A stretch of 53,423 nt of DNA from Paludibacteraceae bacterium (GCA_016302585.1 JAEDNI010000006.1:1-53423); one strand, 5' to 3'; positions 41,668-50,613 are shown, counted from the first letter of the stretch. Notes: generated from the sequence alone by a model not told the origin. A program made the numbers and translations.

Positions 41668-41862
41668 TTACTTGTTAATTTCTCTTGCACGCAATTCAGT
41701 TGCAAGGCGAGCGATATTACGACGCGCAGCCTTAATTTGCAACGGATTGTCAAGCGGAGAAATGCTGTGATTTAACTTGAGACGTACCAGCGCCTCTTTC
41801 TCTGCTGCCAGACGCTCCTGGAGTTCAGCAGTCGTTAATTCTTTGATTTCAGCTGTTTTCAT
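41668..41862 (-). CDS. rpmC: 50S ribosomal protein uL29
   Basis: 64 residues, two-helix protein beside the tunnel exit where trigger factor and SRP dock (LTTAELQERLAAEKEALVRL, IKAARRNIARLATELRAREI). It lies 8 bases after rplP. Confidence 0.97.
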   Translation of the reverse strand: MKTAEIKELTTAELQERLAAEKEALVRLKLNHSISPLDNPLQIKAARRNIARLATELRAREINK

Positions 41863-41870
41863 AATCCAAA

Positions 41871-42302
41871 TTAAGCATTTTGTGTTGCGTCGTAATCACG
41901 TCTTACGACAAATTTAGTGGTCACAGGCAGCTTCTGAGCGGCGAGACGCAATGCCTCTTTTGCTACATCGTAGCTTACGCCCTCTACCTCGAAGATGATA
42001 CGACCGGGCTCCAATGGTACTACGAAGCCTTCCGGAGCACCTTTACCTTTACCCATACGGACATCCAACGGTTTCTTCGTGATCGGTTTATCCGGGAATA
42101 CACGGATCCACACCTGACCTTGACGTTGCATATAACGGGTTACGGCGATACGGGCTGCCTCGATTTGACGACCGGTCAACCATACGGTACCCAAACTCTT
42201 GATACCGAACGAACCGAATGCCAGTTCTTGACCGCGGTGAGCGAAGCCCTTGATGCGGCCTTTTTGGCAACGGCGGAATTTTGTTTTCTTAGGTTGTAAC
42301 AT
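41871..42302 (-). CDS. rplP: 50S ribosomal protein uL16
   Basis: 143 residues. Start MLQPKKTKFRRCQKGRIKGF; VRMGKGKGAPEGFVVPLEPG is the conserved central loop near the peptidyl transferase centre and A-site tRNA. It lies 30 bases after rpsC. Confidence 0.98.
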   Translation of the reverse strand: MLQPKKTKFRRCQKGRIKGFAHRGQELAFGSFGIKSLGTVWLTGRQIEAARIAVTRYMQRQGQVWIRVFPDKPITKKPLDVRMGKGKGAPEGFVVPLEPGRIIFEVEGVSYDVAKEALRLAAQKLPVTTKFVVRRDYDATQNA

Positions 42303-42332
42303 AACTGTTCTAATCTACAAATCGGTTAAACA

Positions 42333-43073
42333 TTAATTTTGTTTTTTGTTGCGGCGGAAGCCCTTGCGATCTCCGCGGCCCTCACGACGATCCATGCCGG
42401 GACGGCCTGCCTCTTGCTTCTGCGAGAAGTTCGGAGCCAAGTCTTTCTTACCATACACTTCTCCACGGCAGATCCATACCTTAACACCGAGTACACCAAC
42501 CTTGGTGATAGCACCTACGTGGCAGTAGTCGATGTCAGCGCGCAGCGTGTGCAACGGGGTACGACCCTCTTTGTACATCTCGCTACGTGCGATCTCGGCG
42601 CCGTTCAAACGACCGGAGATCTGTACCTTAATACCCTCAGCGCCCATACGCATGGTGCTCTGGATAGCCATCTTAACGGCACGACGATAAGCGATCTTGC
42701 CTTCCAGCTGACGAGCGATCTTGTTAGCCACGATGGTAGCGTCCAACTCCGGACGTTTTACCTCGTAGATGTTGATCTGTACGTCTTGCTTGGTGATCTT
42801 TTGGAGTTCCTTCTTCAATTTGTCAACCTCTTCTCCACCTTTTCCGATGATATAACCGGGGCGAGCGGTGCAGATAGTAACAGTCACAAGTTTCAGAGTT
42901 CTTTCGATAACGATACGGGAAATACTAGCCTCTGCGAGACGAGCGTTGAGGTACTCGCGAATCTTGCTATCCTCAAGCAGCGTATCTCCGTAATTCTTGC
43001 CTCCAAACCAGTTGGAGTCCCAACCGCGGACGATGCCCAAACGGTTAGCTATAGGATTAATTTTCTGTCCCAT
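42333..43073 (-). CDS. rpsC: 30S ribosomal protein uS3
   Basis: 246 residues. KH domain about 38-106 (TARPGYIIGKGGEEVDKLKK), C-terminal S3 domain (RTPLHTLRADIDYCHVGAIT), then a basic tail of about 35 residues (RREGRGDRKGFRRNKKQN). Part of the mRNA entry channel. It lies 6 bases after rplV. Confidence 0.98.
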   Translation of the reverse strand: MGQKINPIANRLGIVRGWDSNWFGGKNYGDTLLEDSKIREYLNARLAEASISRIVIERTLKLVTVTICTARPGYIIGKGGEEVDKLKKELQKITKQDVQINIYEVKRPELDATIVANKIARQLEGKIAYRRAVKMAIQSTMRMGAEGIKVQISGRLNGAEIARSEMYKEGRTPLHTLRADIDYCHVGAITKVGVLGVKVWICRGEVYGKKDLAPNFSQKQEAGRPGMDRREGRGDRKGFRRNKKQN

Positions 43074-43079
43074 AATTGA

Positions 43080-43487
43080 TTACTTTTCAGCGTTAGTATT
43101 TTTAGTATCTACAAATATTGTAACGTGGTTGCTACGCTTGCGGATACGATAAGCACGACCCTGAGGAGCGGGAAGCATACGCTTGATCGACATACCGCCG
43201 TCAACCATGATTTTCGTTACATAGAGAGTTTCGTCCTCTGCTTTCTTGCCCGTCTTGGTCTCCCAGTTGGCAACAGCAGATTTCAGGAGCTTCTCGAGTG
43301 CGCGACTTGCCTCACGAGTAGAGAAATGCAGCGCACCGAGGGCACGATTCACTTCCATGCCGCGAACCATGTCTGCTACGAGACGCATCTTACGCGGGCT
43401 GGTAGGAATTCCGTTTGCTTTGGCAAAATACAACTCCTTGCGAGCTGCTTTCATTGCCTCAGCGCTATTATGTTTTCTTGCACCCAT
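43080..43487 (-). CDS. rplV: 50S ribosomal protein uL22
   Basis: 135 residues. Its long beta-hairpin lines the exit tunnel; macrolide-resistance changes occur there in other species. Signatures NGIPTSPRKMRLVADMVRGM and LPAPQGRAYRIRKRSNHVTI. It lies 41 bases after rpsS. Confidence 0.98.
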   Translation of the reverse strand: MGARKHNSAEAMKAARKELYFAKANGIPTSPRKMRLVADMVRGMEVNRALGALHFSTREASRALEKLLKSAVANWETKTGKKAEDETLYVTKIMVDGGMSIKRMLPAPQGRAYRIRKRSNHVTIFVDTKNTNAEK

Positions 43488-43528
43488 TTTAATCTTGAGT
43501 TTTTAAATGTTAATTTGACTGCAATGGA

Positions 43529-43798
43529 TTACTTCTTGTTATTTCCCGAGTGACCGCGGAAGGTACGTGTCGGAGCGAACTCGCCCAGCTTGTGACCTAC
43601 CATGTTCTCCGTTACATAAACAGGAATGAACTTGTTTCCATTGTGAACTGCAATAGTGTGACCTACAAAGTCAGGGGAGATCATACTCGCGCGAGACCAA
43701 GTCTTGATGACTTCTTTTTTGTTTGCCTCATTCATAGCGAGCACCTTGTCTTCCAACTTAACGTTGATAAACGGTCCTTTTTTCAATGAACGACTCAT
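43529..43798 (-). CDS. rpsS: 30S ribosomal protein uS19
   Basis: 89 residues. Head protein forming a pair with uS13. MSRSLKKGPFINVKLEDKVL and LGEFAPTRTFRGHSGNNKK are canonical. It lies 27 bases after rplB. Confidence 0.98.
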   Translation of the reverse strand: MSRSLKKGPFINVKLEDKVLAMNEANKKEVIKTWSRASMISPDFVGHTIAVHNGNKFIPVYVTENMVGHKLGEFAPTRTFRGHSGNNKK

Positions 43799-43825
43799 AA
43801 TGTTAATCTAACTTTAATAGGTTAA

Positions 43826-44650
43826 TTATTTTTTACGTCTTTCTATAATGTACTGGTTGCTCTGGTTCTTCGGGTGACGTGTCTTGTATCCCTTAGCGAG
43901 CAGACCCTTACGGCTTCTCGGGTGTCCACCGGACTGACGGCCTTCACCACCACCCATCGGGTGATCTACAGGGTTCATTACAACGCCACGGTTGCGCGGA
44001 CGACGACCGAGCCAACGGCTGCGACCAGCCTTACCGCTCTTCTCCAAAGCGTGATCACTGTTTCCTACTACACCAACGGTAGCCTTGCAAGCTGCAAGCA
44101 CCTTGCGGAGCTCGCCTGAAGGCAGTTTGATGATAGCGTACTTGTCCTCACGGCTGCTCAACTGAGCGAACGTACCGGCACTACGTACCATAGAGGCACC
44201 TTGCCCCGGGCGAAGCTCGATGTTGTGAATGAGCGTTCCGAGAGGAATTACAGACATAGGCAGTGCATTGCCTACTTCAGGAGCAGCATTCTCTCCCGAC
44301 ATTACAGTTTGACCTACTTGCAGTCCATTCGGTGCAAGGATATAGCGCTTCTCTCCGTCAGCGTAGAACAACAGAGCGATACGAGCACTACGGTTCGGAT
44401 CGTACTCAATAGTCTTTACTACTGCGGGAACACCATCTTTATTGCGCTTGAAGTCAATTACGCGATACTTCTGTTTGTGACCACCGCCGATGTAACGCAT
44501 CGTCATCTTTCCGACGTTGTTACGACCACCGGTCTTGGTCTTACCAAACACAAGCGATTTCTCAGGAGCGCTCGCGGTAATTGTCTCGAACGCACCTATA
44601 ACTTTGTGTCTTTGCCCAGGTGTTGTGGGTTTTAATTTACGTACAGCCAT
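43826..44650 (-). CDS. rplB: 50S ribosomal protein uL2
   Basis: 274 residues. Needed for subunit joining and peptidyl transfer. Carries the conserved C-terminal loop RGVVMNPVDHPMGGGEGRQS, including the essential His of E. coli L2 (position 229 there). It lies 3 bases after rplW. Confidence 0.98.
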   Translation of the reverse strand: MAVRKLKPTTPGQRHKVIGAFETITASAPEKSLVFGKTKTGGRNNVGKMTMRYIGGGHKQKYRVIDFKRNKDGVPAVVKTIEYDPNRSARIALLFYADGEKRYILAPNGLQVGQTVMSGENAAPEVGNALPMSVIPLGTLIHNIELRPGQGASMVRSAGTFAQLSSREDKYAIIKLPSGELRKVLAACKATVGVVGNSDHALEKSGKAGRSRWLGRRPRNRGVVMNPVDHPMGGGEGRQSGGHPRSRKGLLAKGYKTRHPKNQSNQYIIERRKK

Positions 44651-44653
44651 TTT

Positions 44654-44944
44654 TTAGATATTGCTATAAAAATCAATTGTTTCACCTTCCTTCAGCGTTA
44701 CGATCGCTTTCTTATACGCCTGTTGCGCACCCTTCAACAGACCGGACTTCGTCCAGCGCTGTTTAACTTTCGGAGCACGGATCAACGTATTCACATCCGT
44801 AACCTGAACGTTGTACATTTCTTCTACCGCTTTCTTGATCTCAACTTTGTTGGCATTGCGAGCTACAACGAAACCATAACGGTTCAGTTTCTCACCGGCG
44901 GCGGTCATCTTCTCAGTGACGATTGGTTTAATAATAATTGCCAT
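44654..44944 (-). CDS. rplW: 50S ribosomal protein uL23
   Basis: 96 residues. Tunnel-exit docking site for trigger factor and SRP (IIKPIVTEKMTAAGEKLNRY, VNTLIRAPKVKQRW). It lies 12 bases after rplD and 3 before rplB. Confidence 0.97.
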   Translation of the reverse strand: MAIIIKPIVTEKMTAAGEKLNRYGFVVARNANKVEIKKAVEEMYNVQVTDVNTLIRAPKVKQRWTKSGLLKGAQQAYKKAIVTLKEGETIDFYSNI

Positions 44945-44956
44945 AATTCTACCTCC

Positions 44957-45586
44957 TTATGCGTTTAAAGTTGCCTCGATAGCAGCAGCCGAAGCCTCGG
45001 TCAGAACTACTACGTTCGAGTTCATGATTGTGTAGGTGTTCAGCTCGTTTACGTTCACTACGTTCACACGCTGAATGTTAGCGGCGGACTTGCGAGCGTT
45101 GAGATTAGCGTCTGTTACGACGAAGAGCACTTTCTTTTCTGCTACCTGGAGAGCGTTCAATACCTCTACCATAGCTTTGGTTTTCGGTGCGTCGAAGTTC
45201 AGAGCGTCCAATACGAGCAACTCATTCTGTTTTGCGCGAAGCGACAGAGCGGATTTGCGAGCAAGTTGTTTTACTTTCTTGTTCAACTTGAAGTCGTAGT
45301 CACGGGGTACGGGACCAAAGATGGTACCACCACCTACGCGAATCGGAGACTTCAGATCACCCGGACGTGCACCTCCGCCACCTTTCTGGCGACCGAGTTT
45401 ACGGGTCGAGTGAGCGTTCTCGCTACGCTGTTTTGCTTTCGCTGTACCTTGGCGTTGTGCTGCCAAGAATTGCTTAACGTCCAAGTAGATAGCATGGTCG
45501 TTAGGCTCGATGCCGAAGATAGCGTCATTCAGAGCGATCTTCTTTCCGGTCTCTTTACCGGCTTGGTTCAAAATACTAAGTTCCAT
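44957..45586 (-). CDS. rplD: 50S ribosomal protein uL4
   Basis: 209 residues. Tunnel constriction loop RKLGRQKGGGGARPGDLKSP is intact. In E. coli L4 also represses the S10 operon; no S10-leader-like structure is recognisable here. It lies 6 bases after rplC. Confidence 0.98.
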   Translation of the reverse strand: MELSILNQAGKETGKKIALNDAIFGIEPNDHAIYLDVKQFLAAQRQGTAKAKQRSENAHSTRKLGRQKGGGGARPGDLKSPIRVGGGTIFGPVPRDYDFKLNKKVKQLARKSALSLRAKQNELLVLDALNFDAPKTKAMVEVLNALQVAEKKVLFVVTDANLNARKSAANIQRVNVVNVNELNTYTIMNSNVVVLTEASAAAIEATLNA

Positions 45587-45592
45587 AACTAA

Positions 45593-46210
45593 TTACTTGT
45601 TAATAATGACGATTGAATTTTTTGCGCCCGGTACACTACCCTTGACCATGATCAAGTTGTACTCGGGGATTACTTTCAGTACGACGAGGTTCTGAACGGT
45701 TACGCGGTCACCACCCATCTGGCCGGCCATACGTGTGCCCGGGAAGATACGGCTCGGGTAAGAACATGCACCTACAGAACCCGGTGCGCGCAGACGGTCG
45801 TCCTGACCGTGAGTGCTCTGACCTACACCGCCGAAGCCATGACGCTTAACGACACCTTGGAAACCGTGGCCCTTGCTGGTTCCGATAACGTCAACGAACA
45901 TGCCCTCCTCGAAGAGGTCAGCTGCTGTGATTGTTTGACCCAGAGTCAGTTCTCCATCGAACTCAAACTCTGCTAAGTGGCGCATGGGCTCTACGCCTGC
46001 GGCCTTGAAATGGCCTGCTTCGGCCTTGTTCGTGTGCTTCTCGCTCTTGTGCATAAAGCCAACCTGAGCGGCTTTGTAACCGTCTTTCTCAACGGTCTTC
46101 AGCTGAGTCACTACGCAAGGACCTGCCTCGATAACGGTGCACGGGATGTTTTTGCCGTCGGCACCGAAGACGGAAGTCATTCCGATCTTTTTTCCTAATA
46201 AACCTGGCAT
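45593..46210 (-). CDS. rplC: 50S ribosomal protein uL3
   Basis: 205 residues. Early assembly protein whose loop reaches the peptidyl transferase centre. Signatures PGLLGKKIGMTSVFGADGKN and VKRHGFGGVGQSTHGQDDRL. The 192-base spacer after rpsJ contains a 10-bp repeat array and a GC-rich hairpin. Confidence 0.98.
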   Translation of the reverse strand: MPGLLGKKIGMTSVFGADGKNIPCTVIEAGPCVVTQLKTVEKDGYKAAQVGFMHKSEKHTNKAEAGHFKAAGVEPMRHLAEFEFDGELTLGQTITAADLFEEGMFVDVIGTSKGHGFQGVVKRHGFGGVGQSTHGQDDRLRAPGSVGACSYPSRIFPGTRMAGQMGGDRVTVQNLVVLKVIPEYNLIMVKGSVPGAKNSIVIINK

Positions 46211-46270
46211 TGTTGCTTAGTTTTTAAATAATAATTGTTAATTAACTCCTCACTCACCATCGGGTTAATT

Positions 46271-46316
46271 CTTAGGTCTTCCTAGGACTACCTAGGTCTT
46301 CCTAGGATTTCCTATT
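46271..46316. repeat. 10-bp tandem array with CCTAGG, rpsJ-rplC spacer
   Basis: Units of exactly 10 bp: CTTAGGTCTT, CCTAGGACTA, CCTAGGTCTT, CCTAGGATTT, then CCTATT. The palindrome CCTAGG recurs. The same unit family and period occur at 49171-49216, about 2.9 kb away. Confidence 0.92.
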
Positions 46317-46370
46317 ACCTCACTATCCGATGGATGAGGTTTCTTGTTTTGTTCAACTGTTGTCTTTTCT

Positions 46371-46389
46371 CCCTCCCTTGAGGGGAGGG
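46371..46389. repeat. GC-rich hairpin after rpsJ
   Basis: CCCTCCC (46371-46377) pairs with GGGAGGG (46383-46389), loop TTGAGG, continued by CCGGGGAG. No T-run follows on either strand, so it is more likely an RNA stability or repeat element than a terminator. Confidence 0.6.
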
Positions 46390-46402
46390 CCGGGGAGAGG
46401 TT

Positions 46403-46708
46403 TTACACCTTGATTTCTACTTCCACACCGCTTGCGAGCTCGAGTTTCATCAGAGCCTCTACGGTCTTGTTGTTGCTGTTGTAGATGTCGATCAGACGCT
46501 TGTAGCTCGCCAACTCAAATTGCTCACGGCTCTTTTTGTTAACGAAGGTCGAGCGGTTAACCGTGAAGATACGCTTGTGCGTCGGCAGTGGAATCGGACC
46601 ACTTACTACAGCACCCGTAGCTTTTACGGTCTTTACGATCTTCTCTGCAGACTTGTCAACCAAGTTGTGGTCGAAAGACTTCAGTTTGATACGAATTTTT
46701 TGACTCAT
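46403..46708 (-). CDS. rpsJ: 30S ribosomal protein uS10
   Basis: 101 residues. Head protein; also the NusE partner in antitermination with NusB. SQKIRIKLKSFDHNLVDKSA and GPIPLPTHKRIFTVNRSTFV are canonical. Start of the S10 block, but 315 bases after fusA with no clear promoter. Confidence 0.98.
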   Translation of the reverse strand: MSQKIRIKLKSFDHNLVDKSAEKIVKTVKATGAVVSGPIPLPTHKRIFTVNRSTFVNKKSREQFELASYKRLIDIYNSNNKTVEALMKLELASGVEVEIKV

Positions 46709-46713
46709 AAATC

Positions 46714-46734
46714 TTAAATTTTAAATTTTAAATT
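46714..46734. repeat. 7-bp tandem array TTAAATT x3
   Basis: Three perfect TTAAATT heptads directly before the rpsJ start codon region. Confidence 0.8.
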
Positions 46735-46870
46735 ATTAAATTGCGCGAAGCGCAGACCGCCTTAAGAGTCATTTGCTAAGATGACCCACGCCCCGCAGGG
46801 TTAATTGATATTTTTCGCCGTACTTAGAACCACGTACGTGTGTACGTGTATATGTACGTGTTATTTTTAT

Positions 46871-46906
46871 TAGGTACGCGCTCGCACGCTTGCTTGCGCG
46901 TGCCTA
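46871..46906. repeat. Strong GC-rich hairpin in the fusA-rpsJ spacer
   Basis: 11-bp stem TAGGTACGCGC (46871-46881) with GCGCGTGCCTA (46896-46906), one wobble pair, 14-base loop. It is not followed by a T-run. Possible regulatory or processing structure of the rpsJ leader. Confidence 0.65.
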
Positions 46907-47023
46907 AATGTTGCTTTGTTTTGAATTGGCTTTTGTTTGGAGTAGATTTGAGTTTTCTAGCAAGGGAGTTATGGGGTCCATAATGACCGAGCCAAAAACC
47001 CAAAGCTACCCAAAGAAAACCAA

Positions 47024-49138
47024 TTATACGAGGTCTACACGGCCGCCTACCTCAGTCAGTACGGCCTTGGCGATCGAGGAAGAAACCGCCTCGTAGTGGC
47101 TGAACTCCATGGAGCTCGTTGCACGACCGGAGGTGATGGTACGCAGAGCGGTTACATAACCGAACATCTCTGCCAGAGGCACGTGAGCCTTCACGATGCG
47201 CGCACCGGTACGGCTGGTATCCATGCCTTCTACCTGGCCACGACGTTTGTTCAGGTCACCGATGACATCACCCATGCTCTCTTCCGGAGTAACGACCTCG
47301 ATCTTCATGATCGGCTCCATGAGGACAGGTTTAGCCTTCGCACAAGCCTCTTTGAACGCCATCTGAGCAGCGATCTCGAAGGACAGCTGATCGGAGTCAA
47401 CCGGGTGGAAACTACCATCCATGAGGGTTACCTTCAGGCTGTCAAGCGGATATCCTGCAAGAACACCATTCTTCATAGCCATCTCGAAGCCCTTCTGAAC
47501 GGACGGGATGTACTCCTTAGGCACGTTACCACCCTTGACAACGTCTTCAAACTGAAGACCGCCCGGGAAGTCAGCGTCAGCCGGCTCTACGCGAACGATG
47601 ATGTCAGCGAACTTACCACGACCACCGGATTGTTTCTTATAAACCTCACGCAACTCAACCGGAGCACTGATAGCCTCACGGTAAGCCACTTGCGGACGAC
47701 CTTGGTTACACTCTACCTTGAACTCACGTTTCAGACGGTCGATAATAATCTCGAGGTGAAGCTCACCCATACCGCTGATGACAGTCTGACCTGTCTGCTC
47801 GTCGGTTTTAACAGTGAACGTCGGATCCTCCTCTGCGAGTTTAGCAAGACCTACGCCGAGTTTGTCGAGGTCAGCCTGGCTCTTCGGCTCTACAGAGATA
47901 CCGATCACCGGTGCCGGGAACTCGATGGACTCAAGTACGATAGGTTTGTTCTCATCGCAGAGCGTATCGCCCGTGCGTATATCCTTAAATCCTACGCCTG
48001 CGCCTATATCACCCGCGAGGATCGTCTCAACAGGATTCTGGTGGTTGGAGTGCATCTGGAAGATACGGCTGATACGCTCTTTCTTACCCGAACGCGGGTT
48101 GTAAACGTATGAACCTGCATCCAGGTGACCCGAGTACACGCGGAAGTAGCACAGACGACCTACATACGGATCGGTAGCGATCTTGAAGGCGAGTGCGCAG
48201 AGCGGATCTGCATCATCCGGGTGACGCTCTTCCTCTGCGTCGGTGTTCGGGTTGGTACCGTTGATGACCGGAGTATCGAGCGGACTCGGCAGGTATGCAC
48301 ATACTGCATCCAGCATCGTCTGCACACCTTTATTCTTGAACGACGAACCGCAGATTACCGGGAAAATCTTCATTGCGAGGGTACCCTTACGGATAGCTAC
48401 GCGGATCTCATCCTCGGTGATCGTCGAAGGATCGTCGAAGTATTTCTCCATCAGCGTGTCGTCGAACTCAGATACCGTCTCCAGCATCTTGTCGCGCCAC
48501 TCCTCAGCCTCAGCCTGGAGGTTAGCCGGGATCTCTTCCTCTACGTACTCAGCACCCATCGTCTCATCGTGCCAAAGGATCGCTTTCATCTTCACGAGGT
48601 CAACGACACCCTTGAAGGTCTCCTCCGCGCCGATAGGAATCTGGATAGGACAGGGAGTAGCACCCAGTACCTCTTTGATCTGACGAACTACGTCGAAGAA
48701 GTTAGCACCGCTACGGTCCATCTTGTTCACGTAGCACAGACGCGGCACGTTGTATTTGTCAGCCTGACGCCAAACGGTCTCGGACTGCGGCTGAACACCA
48801 CCTACCGAGCACAGCGCCATTACGGCACCATCCAAGATACGGAGCGAACGCTCTACCTCTACGGTAAAGTCCACGTGCCCCGGAGTGTCGATCAGGTTGA
48901 TCTTATACTTGTTGCCTGCATAGTTCCAGTAGGTAGTAGTAGCAGCAGAAGTGATGGTGATACCACGCTCCTGCTCCTGCACCATCCAGTCCATGGTAGC
49001 CGCTCCATCGTGCACCTCACCGATCTTATGGGTCAGACCCGTGTAGAACAGGATACGCTCCGACGTAGTGGTCTTACCCGCATCGATGTGGGCCATAATA
49101 CCGATGTTACGGTTTAATTTCAAATCATGTTTTGCCAT
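47024..49138 (-). CDS. fusA: Elongation factor G
   Basis: 704 residues. GTPase that drives translocation. G1 AHIDAGKTTTSERILFYTG, G2 RGITITSAATT, G3 DTPGHVDF and G4 NKMD are present, then domains II-V (FADIIVRVEPADADFPGG; end EFSHYEAVSSSIAKAVL). Full length, no sign of the fusidic-acid-resistant FusA2 type. It follows rpsG by 79 bases. Confidence 0.98.
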   Translation of the reverse strand: MAKHDLKLNRNIGIMAHIDAGKTTTSERILFYTGLTHKIGEVHDGAATMDWMVQEQERGITITSAATTTYWNYAGNKYKINLIDTPGHVDFTVEVERSLRILDGAVMALCSVGGVQPQSETVWRQADKYNVPRLCYVNKMDRSGANFFDVVRQIKEVLGATPCPIQIPIGAEETFKGVVDLVKMKAILWHDETMGAEYVEEEIPANLQAEAEEWRDKMLETVSEFDDTLMEKYFDDPSTITEDEIRVAIRKGTLAMKIFPVICGSSFKNKGVQTMLDAVCAYLPSPLDTPVINGTNPNTDAEEERHPDDADPLCALAFKIATDPYVGRLCYFRVYSGHLDAGSYVYNPRSGKKERISRIFQMHSNHQNPVETILAGDIGAGVGFKDIRTGDTLCDENKPIVLESIEFPAPVIGISVEPKSQADLDKLGVGLAKLAEEDPTFTVKTDEQTGQTVISGMGELHLEIIIDRLKREFKVECNQGRPQVAYREAISAPVELREVYKKQSGGRGKFADIIVRVEPADADFPGGLQFEDVVKGGNVPKEYIPSVQKGFEMAMKNGVLAGYPLDSLKVTLMDGSFHPVDSDQLSFEIAAQMAFKEACAKAKPVLMEPIMKIEVVTPEESMGDVIGDLNKRRGQVEGMDTSRTGARIVKAHVPLAEMFGYVTALRTITSGRATSSMEFSHYEAVSSSIAKAVLTEVGGRVDLV

Positions 49139-49170
49139 AATTGTCTCTTCAATCTTTTTTGCAATTTCTT

Positions 49171-49216
49171 TTCTAGGCTTTCCTAGGTCAACCTAGGTCT
49201 TCCTAGGAGTTCCTAG
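49171..49216. repeat. 10-bp tandem array with CCTAGG, rpsG-fusA spacer
   Basis: Ten-base units TTCTAGGCTT, TCCTAGGTCA, ACCTAGGTCT, TCCTAGGAGT, TCCTAG. Same family as 46271-46316. The array ends two bases before the rpsG stop codon. Confidence 0.92.
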
Positions 49217-49217
49217 T

Positions 49218-49694
49218 TTAGAATCTAAAGTGTGCGAATGCACGGTTAGCCTCAGCCATACGGTGCATATCCTCTTTACGCTTGAACGCACCACCCTGGT
49301 TATTGAACGCATCCATGATTTCTGCAGCCAGCTTCTCAGCCATCGAGTGGCCACCGCGCTTGCGTGCGAACTGGATCATGTTCTTCATTGCGATGCTCTC
49401 CTTGCGGTCAGCACGGATCTCGGTCGGCACCTGGAAGGTAGCACCACCGATACGCTTCGATTTAACCTCTACCAACGGGGTGATGTTATCCAACGCCTGC
49501 TTCCAGATATCCAGAGCGGCTTTCTCCTCACCCTTCATTTTGTTCTCTACTACGCCGAGTGCGCTGTAGAACACACCATATGCGGTGTTTTTCTTACCAT
49601 CGAGCATCAGGTGGTTCACAAATTTTGCCACCATTACCTCACCGTACACCGGATCCGGCAGAATAACTCGTTTTTGCGGTTTTGCTTTTCTCAT
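49218..49694 (-). CDS. rpsG: 30S ribosomal protein uS7
   Basis: 158 residues. Head nucleating protein near the E site (MRKAKPQKRVILPDPVYGEV, VEVKSKRIGGATFQVPTEIR, ending NRAFAHFRF). 314 bases after rpsL. Confidence 0.98.
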   Translation of the reverse strand: MRKAKPQKRVILPDPVYGEVMVAKFVNHLMLDGKKNTAYGVFYSALGVVENKMKGEEKAALDIWKQALDNITPLVEVKSKRIGGATFQVPTEIRADRKESIAMKNMIQFARKRGGHSMAEKLAAEIMDAFNNQGGAFKRKEDMHRMAEANRAFAHFRF

Positions 49695-50008
49695 TGTCTT
49701 AAATAATTTTTGTTTGGCTGTGATCTTCTTCAGTAACGAAGCGAATTCGTAATTTTTAATTTTTAATTCTTAATTCTTCATTCGGCTCCGCCGCTTACTC
49801 AACCCTCAACCCATTGTTTTCGTCCCAAATATGGAACATTTAGTTAGTTTTCAAAAAATCAGAACTGTCGTTCTTCCGATTAAGGACCGTTCGCTTCGCT
49901 CTCTAAAGGAGTAAGGATTAAGGATTATCTTGTTTCGCATAGTCGATTGCGTTTAGTCTTTATTCCTTTAGCGCAGCGGTCTTTACTCTTTCAGCCCGCA
50001 GGGCGGTC
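49695..50008. other. rpsL-rpsG spacer without a gene
   Basis: 314 bases. It contains a heptad array (49751-49778) and several mini-palindromes (CGGCTCCGCCG at 49783, GCGCAGCGG at 49971, CCCGCAGGGCGG at 49997) set between AT-rich words. No gene and no consensus promoter. Unusually long for a spacer that is only a few tens of bases in many bacteria. Confidence 0.65.
49751..49778. repeat. 7-bp tandem array AATTTTT/AATTCTT x4
   Basis: Heptads AATTTTT, AATTTTT, AATTCTT, AATTCTT. The units change in pairs, as if the array grew by copying neighbours. Confidence 0.88.
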
Positions 50009-50389
50009 TTACTTTTTAGCTTTCGGACGCTTAGCTCCGTATTTAGAGCGGCGTTGGAGACGATTAGCCACACCTGCGGTATCAAGCGTACCACGAACGA
50101 TGTGATAACGAACACCCGGCAGATCTTTTACACGACCGCCACGTACCATTACGATGCTGTGCTCTTGCAAGTTGTGTCCCTCTCCCGGGATGTAAGCGTT
50201 CACCTCCTTGCTGTTCGTCAGGCGCACACGGGCAACCTTACGCATAGCGGAGTTAGGTTTCTTCGGGGTCGTTGTGTAAACACGTACACAAACGCCACGA
50301 CGCTGCGGGCAGCTGTCAAGAGCCGGGCTCTTCGACTTGTCCACCAGTTCTGCTCTTCCTTTTCTAACTAATTGTTGAATTGTAGGCAT
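50009..50389 (-). CDS. rpsL: 30S ribosomal protein uS12
   Basis: 126 residues. Decoding-centre protein. The streptomycin-related segments are wild-type in look: TTTPKKPNSAMRKVARV and VRGGRVKDLPGVRYH. First gene of the block, with the only strong promoter found for it at 50509-50540. Confidence 0.98.
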   Translation of the reverse strand: MPTIQQLVRKGRAELVDKSKSPALDSCPQRRGVCVRVYTTTPKKPNSAMRKVARVRLTNSKEVNAYIPGEGHNLQEHSIVMVRGGRVKDLPGVRYHIVRGTLDTAGVANRLQRRSKYGAKRPKAKK

Positions 50390-50508
50390 TTTGTTGTTTT
50401 AAATTTGATTTGTTTAACTATAAATATTCCATGCTTTCGCTCGCGTTTCATTGCTTATATATAGGCGTTTGCGCATATGTAAGCCTGTGCACGCGCTGAA
50501 AAAGCGTG

Positions 50509-50540
50509 CAAAGGTACTGCTTTTTTTTGAAATACGCAAA
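50509..50540 (-). promoter_or_regulatory. Promoter of the ribosomal block
   Basis: Minus strand: TTTG (50537-50540), 20 bases, TACCTTTG (50509-50516). Leader of about 110 bases to the rpsL ATG. It may serve all 34 genes down to aspS, as I find no other consensus promoter in between. Confidence 0.85.
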
Positions 50541-50613
50541 TATTTTCTAAAGAAAATGCAAAAAAAGTTTGTTTTTCTTCAAAATGCAAGGTTAAAGTGG
50601 CAAAAACACAACC

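Larger units (their letters stand above)
46709..47023. other. fusA-rpsJ spacer without a gene
   Basis: 315 bases. It contains a heptad array (46714-46734), mini-palindromes such as GCGCGAAGCGC (46743-46753), alternating TACGTG words (46830-46862) and a strong hairpin (46871-46906). tuf, which lies here in many bacteria, is absent. I find no match to the promoter consensus used elsewhere, so rpsJ may depend on read-through from fusA. Confidence 0.65.

Noticed and set aside
46371..46389. Terminator between rpsJ and rplC
   Set aside because: GC-rich hairpin without a T-run on the transcribed strand, inside an essential co-directional block.
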